Assembly: GCF_938045345.1 (NCBI RefSeq) | Contig: NZ_CALIMS010000019.1 | Coordinates: forward strand, 1 to 38,124 | Direction: 5' to 3' | Source of the DNA: an uncultured Campylobacter sp. | Lineage (GTDB): Bacteria; Campylobacterota; Campylobacteria; Campylobacterales; Campylobacteraceae | DNA: 38,124 nucleotides | Part shown: positions 32,967 through 38,124 of the stretch, one piece after another | Numbering within the stretch: the stretch's first letter is position 1 | How the letters are laid out: the number at the start of each line of letters is the position of its first letter | The notes under the pieces: generated by a model | Databases searched by the model: none | What the model was told of the DNA's origin: nothing | Seen by the model: the letters and a program-made list of their open reading frames with translations, nothing else | Translations under genes and position numbers: made by a program

Positions 32967-34433
32967 TCAAAATAGCGCCTCATCCATCTCCGCGGGTTTC
33001 GGTAGCCCCATTAGCTTTAGCACGGTCGCTGCGACGTTGCTAAGCCCAAGTCCGCTTTTTAGTTCACGCACGCCGCGCCCCAGCACAAAGCAAAATACGT
33101 CAAAGGTCGTGTGGTTGGTTAAAATTTCGCCGTCAGCGTCTCGCATCGCCTCGCAGTTACCGTGATCGCTAATCTGCACGTAGGCGTAATCGTGCGCCTT
33201 CGCCGCGCTTAAAATTTTACCGATGCACTCATCCACCGCTTCGACCGCCTTTATCGCGGCATTGTAGTTGCCCGTATGGCCGACCATATCGCCGTTTGCG
33301 AAATTTACGACGATGAAATCGATCCCCGCTTCGATACCGCGGATCACCGCGTCGCACACCGCTGGCGCGCTCATCTGCGGCTGCTCGTCGTAGGTTTTTA
33401 CTTTGGGGCTCGGGATCAGCACGCGAGTTTCGTTCGGCAGCGGCTCCTCGACGCCGCCGTTAAAGAAAAACGTCACGTGTGCGTATTTTTCGGTCTCGGC
33501 GGTGTGAAGTTGCGTAAGACCGGCTTCTGCGATCACTTCGCAAAGCGTATTTTTAAGCACAGGCTTCTCAAAAAGCAGAGGAAATTTAAAGCTCGCGTCG
33601 TATTCGCTCATCGTGATTAAATTTTGCACGACGAACTTTCGCTTGAATTCGCTAAAGCTCTCATCGCCCAAAGCCGCGCAAAGCTCCCTGGCGCGATCAT
33701 TTCTAAAATTTATAAAAATCACTCCGTCATCCGCGCCGATACCGCTAAATCCGTTAAAGCTCGCAGGCTCGATAAATTCGTCGCTCACGCCGCGCTCGTA
33801 GCTTTGCAGCACGTACTGGCTAGGCGAAATTTCAAGCGGCGCCGCTTCGCCCATAAGCACGTCATAAGCGCGCTTTACGCGGTCAAAGCGCTTATCGCGA
33901 TCCATCGCGTAAAAGCGCCCGCAAACGCTGCCGACTTTAAATTTAGCTTGTAGACGCTTTAAAAATTCCGCTCCGCTGCTCGGCGAAACGTCGCGCCCAT
34001 CGGTGATAGCGTGCGCCCAGGTCTCGCAACCAGCATTCTGCGCTATCTCGCAAATCGCGTCGAAATGGCGCAGGTGCGAATGCACGCCGCCGTCGCTGTA
34101 AAGCCCTATGACGTGCACCCTGCGGCACTTTGAAAGCAGGCTTTGTAGCGCTTCGTTTTTCTCAAGCGAGCCCTCATCGATCGCGCGATCGATTTTGACT
34201 AGGTTTTGATACAGAATTCTGCCGCTTCCGATCGTCATGTGCCCTACTTCGCTGTTTCCCATCTGCCCCTGCGGTAAGCCCACGGCAAGCCCGGAAGTGT
34301 GCAGAAGCGTATTGGGCACGTTTTTAAAAAGATAATCATAGGCGGGCTTTAACGCGTTTGCAAACGCGTTAAATTTATCGCTCGCGTTAAAGCCGATGCC
34401 GTCGGTGATGAGTAAAATCGTCTTTTGCCCCAT
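32967..34433 (-). CDS. gpmI: 2,3-bisphosphoglycerate-independent phosphoglycerate mutase
   Basis: Mn-dependent glycolytic enzyme that interconverts 3- and 2-phosphoglycerate. Of 488 residues; the phosphorylated serine is Ser61 in QMGNSEVGHM, and metal-binding motifs LLITDGIG, HAITDGRDVSPSS, NFANGDMVGHTG and QISDHGNCE are intact. AGGAGCC precedes the ATG, and a consensus TATAAT lies about 80 bases upstream. It is the first gene of the fatty acid block; the 101-base gap to fabG leaves co-transcription open. Confidence 0.96.
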   Translation of the reverse strand: MGQKTILLITDGIGFNASDKFNAFANALKPAYDYLFKNVPNTLLHTSGLAVGLPQGQMGNSEVGHMTIGSGRILYQNLVKIDRAIDEGSLEKNEALQSLLSKCRRVHVIGLYSDGGVHSHLRHFDAICEIAQNAGCETWAHAITDGRDVSPSSGAEFLKRLQAKFKVGSVCGRFYAMDRDKRFDRVKRAYDVLMGEAAPLEISPSQYVLQSYERGVSDEFIEPASFNGFSGIGADDGVIFINFRNDRARELCAALGDESFSEFKRKFVVQNLITMSEYDASFKFPLLFEKPVLKNTLCEVIAEAGLTQLHTAETEKYAHVTFFFNGGVEEPLPNETRVLIPSPKVKTYDEQPQMSAPAVCDAVIRGIEAGIDFIVVNFANGDMVGHTGNYNAAIKAVEAVDECIGKILSAAKAHDYAYVQISDHGNCEAMRDADGEILTNHTTFDVFCFVLGRGVRELKSGLGLSNVAATVLKLMGLPKPAEMDEALF

Positions 34434-34511
34434 TTTGGCTCCTAAATTTCGTCTAAATTTCGCTGCGCTGGCCTTTTAAGGCAGGTCTGCGGCGCTGTTT
34501 TTACGAGCGGC

Positions 34512-34517
34512 ATTATA
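34512..34517 (-). promoter_or_regulatory. Consensus -10 box (TATAAT) for gpmI
   Basis: The minus strand reads AAAGTATAATGCC. The predicted start would give a leader of about 70 bases to the ATG at 34433. It faces the divergent mraY promoter. Confidence 0.5.
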
Positions 34518-34577
34518 CTTTCTTTTGGCAAATGCGGCAAAATTTCATCCGCCCTAAAAGCTAAATTTTACCTCTTT

Positions 34578-34583
34578 TATACT
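34578..34583 (+). promoter_or_regulatory. Candidate -10 box for mraY
   Basis: TTTTATACTAAAAT contains TATACT 48 bases before the mraY TTG codon. TATAAA at about 34600 is an alternative. Confidence 0.4.
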
Positions 34584-34631
34584 AAAATGCGCGTTTTCAT
34601 ATAAAATTTCATAAAATTTAAAAGGTAAACT

Positions 34632-35696
34632 TTGTTTTATTATCTCTATCATCTTACGAATATAAATTTTTTCCAATACATCACCGCGCGCGCAGGGCTT
34701 GCGTTTTTTATAGCTTTTTGTTTTTCGGTCTGGGCTATGCCGCGGTTTATCCGCTGGGCGCAAGCCAGACACGCCGCGCAGCCCATCTACGAGCTCGCGC
34801 CGCAAAACCATCAGAAAAAGAGTAAAACCCCCACGATGGGAGGGCTCGTTTTCGTTACCGCCGCAGTACTCGCAAGCCTGCTGTGCGCCAAGCTAAACAA
34901 CGTCTTCGTGCTCTGCGGACTGCTTTGTTTGGTGGGCTTTGGATACATAGGCTTTAAGGACGACATCTCTAAAATTTTAGGTCGCCAAAACCACGCAGGC
35001 CTTAGCGCGCGGGCTAAATTTGCACTGCAAAATTTCTTGGCTTTTCTGATCGGGGCTACGCTTTATGCTTTTAGCGATCTGGGCGGGGAATTTTTCGTAC
35101 CGTTTTTCAAATACCCTCTGCTAAATTTATGGATCTTCGCGCCGCTGTTTTGGACGATCGTGATAAGCGCGAGCTCAAATGCGGTAAATTTAACCGACGG
35201 ATTAGACGGATTAGCAACCATTCCGTCGGTGTTTTCGCTATGCAGCTTGGGCGTATTTGCCTATCTGTGCGGGCACGCGATCTACTCGCAATATCTCTTG
35301 CTACCGCGCGTCGCGGGCGCGGGCGAGGTCTGCATCATCGTCTCGGCGCTCATCGGCGCGCTGCTTGGGTTTTTGTGGTTCAACTGCTATCCCGCCGAAG
35401 TCTTTATGGGCGACAGCGGCAGCCTCAGCGTGGGCGCGTTTTTAGGATACTGCGCGGTTATCACGAAAAATGAAATTTTACTCATAATGATCGGCTTCGT
35501 CTTCGTCATCGAGACGCTCAGCGTGATCTTGCAAGTGGGCAGCTTTAAAATTTTCAAACGCAGAATTTTCCTGATGGCGCCGATACACCACCATTTTGAG
35601 CTTAAAGGCTGGGTCGAGAACAAAATCATCATCCGCTTTTGGATCATCGCGCTGATCGCAAATATCATAGCGCTGACGTCGCTGAAATTGAGATGA
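34632..35696 (+). CDS. mraY: Phospho-MurNAc-pentapeptide transferase MraY
   Basis: Inner-membrane enzyme that makes lipid I from UDP-MurNAc-pentapeptide and undecaprenyl phosphate. It has 354 residues and ten hydrophobic segments. Active-site motifs are KTPTMGGLV, the DDISK pair of aspartates in GFKDDISK, NAVNLTDGLDGLA, and PAEVFMGDSGSL. The start is TTG at 34632 with AAAAGG 6 bases upstream, giving MFYYLYHLTNINFFQYITARA, the family's usual start. The TGA is followed at once by a 38-codon ORF and murD on the same transcript. Confidence 0.97.
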   Translation: MFYYLYHLTNINFFQYITARAGLAFFIAFCFSVWAMPRFIRWAQARHAAQPIYELAPQNHQKKSKTPTMGGLVFVTAAVLASLLCAKLNNVFVLCGLLCLVGFGYIGFKDDISKILGRQNHAGLSARAKFALQNFLAFLIGATLYAFSDLGGEFFVPFFKYPLLNLWIFAPLFWTIVISASSNAVNLTDGLDGLATIPSVFSLCSLGVFAYLCGHAIYSQYLLLPRVAGAGEVCIIVSALIGALLGFLWFNCYPAEVFMGDSGSLSVGAFLGYCAVITKNEILLIMIGFVFVIETLSVILQVGSFKIFKRRIFLMAPIHHHFELKGWVENKIIIRFWIIALIANIIALTSLKLR

Positions 35697-35697
35697 A

Positions 35698-35814
35698 ATG
35701 CGAGCGCAAATTGAACCCGACTTCGAAACGGCGCGCGAAAGATACGGCGAGATGGCTGAGCTTAGCGCGGATGAGATAACTCAAATTTTATGGGGCAAAA
35801 GGGGAGAAAAATGA
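35698..35814 (+). CDS. Small 38-codon ORF between mraY and murD
   Basis: ATG at 35698, one base after the mraY stop; the product is MRAQIEPDFETARERYGEM, AELSADEITQILWGKRGEK. It is acidic in the middle, amphipathic, with no membrane helix. Its TGA overlaps the murD ATG (ATGA at 35811-35814), so translating it would deliver ribosomes to murD. It has no strong ribosome site itself but can be reached by termination-reinitiation after mraY. It could be a real small protein or just a coupling leader; no family is recognised. Confidence 0.45.
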   Translation: MRAQIEPDFETARERYGEMAELSADEITQILWGKRGEK

Positions 35815-37289
35815 AAAAATCGCTATTTGGCTACGGACTTACGACCAGAGCGATCGCCGAACACTGCCAAAAAGACGGCTGCTGGGAGATCTACGACGAT
35901 AAATTTGAAATTTCTTCGGGCGCGCCTAAGCTGGATGAGTTCGGCAATGCGCTTTTAAACCCGAGCGAGTTCGACCCCGCCGCAAGCGAGCTTGAAATCC
36001 CAAGCCCGGGCTTCCCGCCGCATCACGAGCTGGTGCGAAAGGCGCGGAATTTAATCAGCGAATACGATTATTTCGACGATTACAAAGGCCTTAAAATTTG
36101 GATCAGCGGCACGAACGGCAAGACCACGACGACGAAGATGATGCAGCACCTGCTCGAGCGATACGGCTCGCAAATGGGCGGTAACGTGGGCGTCCCGCTT
36201 GCAAAGCTTGATAAAAGCGCCAAAATTTGGGTGCTAGAGACGAGCTCATTTACGCTGCACTACACCAAGCAGGCGCGCCCCGACATCTACGTGCTGCTCG
36301 CGATCACGCCCGATCATCTCAGCTGGCACGGCGATTTTGCGGAGTATGAGCGCGCCAAACTCTCGCCGCTGCTAGCGATGCGCGAAGGCTCCGTGGCGCT
36401 GGTCCCGCGCACCTATGAAAGCTCTGCAGCCACGCAAAACAGCCTAGCTCGCGTGATCTGCTACGAAGACGAAGCGGATCTGGCGCAAAAATTCGGCATC
36501 GATCTGGGCGAGATAAAATTCCGCACCCCTTTTTTGATCGACGCGCTTTTGGCGCTGTGCGTGGAGAAAATTTTATTCGACAGATACGACGCCATGCGAC
36601 TGAATGACTTTGTGATCGAGGGCAACAAGCTCGAAGAATTTACCGACGCGCGCGGAAGGGTCTGGGTCAATGACACGAAGGCCACCAACATCGATGCATG
36701 CGCGCAGGCGCTGAAGCGATACGCGGGACGCAAAATACATCTGATCCTCGGCGGCGACGATAAAGGCGTGGATCTGCACCCGCTTTTTGCGGAGTTTAAA
36801 AAATACGATCTGCAAATTTACGCGATCGGCTCAAATACCGATAAAATCATGTTTTTATGTGACGAATACGGACTTCCTTGCGTGCGCTGCGAAATTTTAC
36901 AAACGGCGGTGAGCGAAATTTCGAAGCGGTACCGAGGCGCGGATTTTGAAAAAAGCGGCGCAAGCGAATTGAAAGTACAAAATTTAAGCGCGAATGGCAG
37001 ATGCAACGGCGGCAAGGCGAAAGAAAACGCAAAGATCGGCGAAAATACGCCATATGAAGGCGGCGGCTCATCTGCTGCAAGCGACAACGCCTCTTTGACG
37101 AAACGCCGCGCAAACGACGGTGAAACTCGGAATTCGCAGAATTCTAAAAATTTCGAAAATTTTAAAAATTCCATGTATTCTGCAAGCGAAATAGCGCTGC
37201 TAAGCCCTGCATGTGCCAGTTTGGATCAATTTAAAAGCTACGCGCAACGCGGCGAGCTATTTAAAAAACAAGTCGCACAACTCGGATAG
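35811..37289 (+). CDS. murD: UDP-N-acetylmuramoyl-alanine:D-glutamate ligase with a long insert
   Basis: Cytosolic Mur ligase that adds D-glutamate to UDP-MurNAc-L-Ala. Motifs: ATP loop ISGTNGKTTTTKMM (about 98-111), GGNVGVPL, ITPDHLSWHG, VWVNDTKATN and LILGGDDKGVDL, with the closing LLSPACASLDQFKSYAQRGELF. The ATG at 35811 has AAAAGGGGAG upstream and gives 492 residues, some 80-90 more than usual. The excess is residues ~375-453, a Gly/Ser/Asn/Lys-rich stretch between KRY and MYSASEIALLSPACAS in the ligase C-terminal domain. All catalytic motifs flank it intact, so the enzyme is probably active. Confidence 0.95.
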   Translation: MKKSLFGYGLTTRAIAEHCQKDGCWEIYDDKFEISSGAPKLDEFGNALLNPSEFDPAASELEIPSPGFPPHHELVRKARNLISEYDYFDDYKGLKIWISGTNGKTTTTKMMQHLLERYGSQMGGNVGVPLAKLDKSAKIWVLETSSFTLHYTKQARPDIYVLLAITPDHLSWHGDFAEYERAKLSPLLAMREGSVALVPRTYESSAATQNSLARVICYEDEADLAQKFGIDLGEIKFRTPFLIDALLALCVEKILFDRYDAMRLNDFVIEGNKLEEFTDARGRVWVNDTKATNIDACAQALKRYAGRKIHLILGGDDKGVDLHPLFAEFKKYDLQIYAIGSNTDKIMFLCDEYGLPCVRCEILQTAVSEISKRYRGADFEKSGASELKVQNLSANGRCNGGKAKENAKIGENTPYEGGGSSAASDNASLTKRRANDGETRNSQNSKNFENFKNSMYSASEIALLSPACASLDQFKSYAQRGELFKKQVAQLG

Positions 37290-37841
37290 ATAAGCATATC
37301 AAGTTTAGATGGATCAGGTCGAGCCTTTATTAATACAATTTGTAATCGTATTTTAAAATTTCAACGCTTCTGCTGCGCGAATATCTAAATAAATTCAATT
37401 CCGAAGCAAACATCCCTATGTCACACTATTAGCCCGAGCACGATGTTATAAAGATGCTTCGCCAAGTCAAAATTAAAATTTTGGTGCCAAATTTAACTAA
37501 TCGCAGTCTGTTGTCCGTTATTGCATGTAAATTTTAAAGCAATGCTATTTTCTAGTGCGAATTTATCTACTTTGCATAGTCTAAAACCAAGTATACAATT
37601 TGCAGAATTGGCTAAATAATATAATTTTTATATCACTTTGCCTTTTAATTGTTAAGATCGATAGGCCGTTTTGATTATTGCAAATTACTGCATAAGCAAT
37701 ATTTTTATCACTAAAATTTAGAAAATTCCAACTGAGTAAATTTGGCTATTTTGGAGCGCAACGTGCAAAAATCTAGCGAAAATCGAGGATTTTAACCGAG
37801 ATTTAAGTATTGCATGGCTAAAATTACTTTTCTTTTTCGGT
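37290..37841. other. AT-rich gene-free stretch before tRNA-Phe
   Basis: 552 bases with no supported gene. It is visibly more AT-rich than the rest of the window, with TATAATTTTTATATC at about 37618 and several AAATTT words. A TAAAAT hexamer at 37819-37824 may serve the tRNA. Confidence 0.45.
37819..37824 (+). promoter_or_regulatory. Candidate -10 box for tRNA-Phe
   Basis: GGCTAAAATTACTT contains TAAAAT 18 bases before the tRNA. Only positional support. Confidence 0.35.
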
Positions 37842-37917
37842 GGTTGGATAGCTCAGTCGGTAGAGCAGCAGACTGAAAATCTGCGTGTCGGCAGTTCGAT
37901 TCTGCCTCTAACCACCA
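37842..37917 (+). tRNA. tRNA-Phe (anticodon GAA)
   Basis: Full cloverleaf of 76 bases with encoded CCA. The acceptor stem pairs GGTTGGA with TCTAACC (one G-T pair). D arm GCTC...GAGC; anticodon arm GCAGA-CTGAAAA-TCTGC with GAA at positions 34-36; T arm GGCAG-TTCGATT-CTGCC. ACCA closes the 3' end. Confidence 0.97.
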
Positions 37918-38124
37918 TTAAGTCTTTTCTTTTTACTTTCATTTAATTCCGGTATATAGGTGCTTATTTCATATTTCGATTACTTTTCTTTCTTTTTATT
38001 GTTTGTAATATAATTATTTCTGAAAAAATAAGGATCTTATTGTGGTCTTTTTAACCGCTACGCTCGCGTTACGCCATACGCTTTGTTGTAAAATACCCCC
38101 CCTGCCGCTTCTGCAAAATTGCCG

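Noticed and set aside
38058..38124. Short minus-strand open frame at the right edge (ends ...NKAYGVTRA, stop at 38060-38058)
   Set aside because: Could be the end of a gene outside the window, but 22 codons give no way to tell; not reported as a gene.
1..38124. CRISPR array, insertion sequence or prophage
   Set aside because: No regularly spaced repeats, transposase, integrase or phage structural genes were seen in any frame.

Overview
The window reads as a chromosomal segment of a Campylobacter. The housekeeping proteins are of the epsilonproteobacterial type, and several neighbourhoods match orders I recall from C. jejuni: gapA-pgk; cyclo-ligase/rny and thioredoxin lipoprotein/ftsY/radA; gpmI, fabG, acpP, fabF and accA; mraY-murD. 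By eye the base composition is about 45-48% GC, well above C. jejuni. With the dense AAATTTTA/TAAAATTT words, this suggests a GC-richer oral species such as C. gracilis. The species call is an inference.

Layout. 1-1656: glycolytic pair gapA and pgk (pgk cut by the window edge), minus strand. 1794-2993: a small lipoprotein and a 147-residue protein of unknown function, plus strand. 3109-4684: minus-strand operon of a DedA-type membrane protein, a membrane-anchored barnase-type ribonuclease and its barstar-type inhibitor. 5163-7858: minus-strand operon of 5-formyl-THF cyclo-ligase, RNase Y and a SYLF-domain exported protein. 7939-9383: thioredoxin-like lipoprotein and ftsY. 9384-13368: an accessory block between ftsY and radA, holding a 158-residue orphan gene between two copies of one gene terminus, a broken YwqG/DUF1963-like gene, and brnQ. 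13581-16419: radA, a long gene-free gap and a membrane protein. 16660-19536: three paralogous amino-acid-binding proteins with no permease or ATPase beside them. 19708-23859: ung, a small broken gene, a DJ-1/PfpI protein, an unknown 248-residue protein, thyX and a nitroreductase. 23981-27180: two paralogous NSS-family sodium symporters. 28237-34433: minus-strand block gpmI, fabG, acpP, fabF, accA, rho. 34632-37289: mraY, a 38-codon ORF and murD, plus strand. 37842-37917: tRNA-Phe.

How the parts fit. Core functions are lower glycolysis (GapA, Pgk, GpmI), fatty acid initiation and elongation (AccA, AcpP, FabG, FabF), the lipid-linked steps of peptidoglycan synthesis (MraY, MurD), RNA decay and transcription termination (RNase Y, Rho), DNA repair and thymidylate supply (RadA, Ung, ThyX) and membrane protein targeting (FtsY). 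Nutrient uptake centres on amino acids: BrnQ, three binding proteins and two NSS carriers.

The most interesting accessory material is the exported nuclease with its inhibitor; the immunity-like or orphan genes at 2550-2993 and 9599-11844; and long, lysine/serine/alanine/acidic inserts in three unrelated proteins (the barnase, MurD and the broken YwqG-like protein). No IS element, CRISPR array, rRNA or phage gene was seen.
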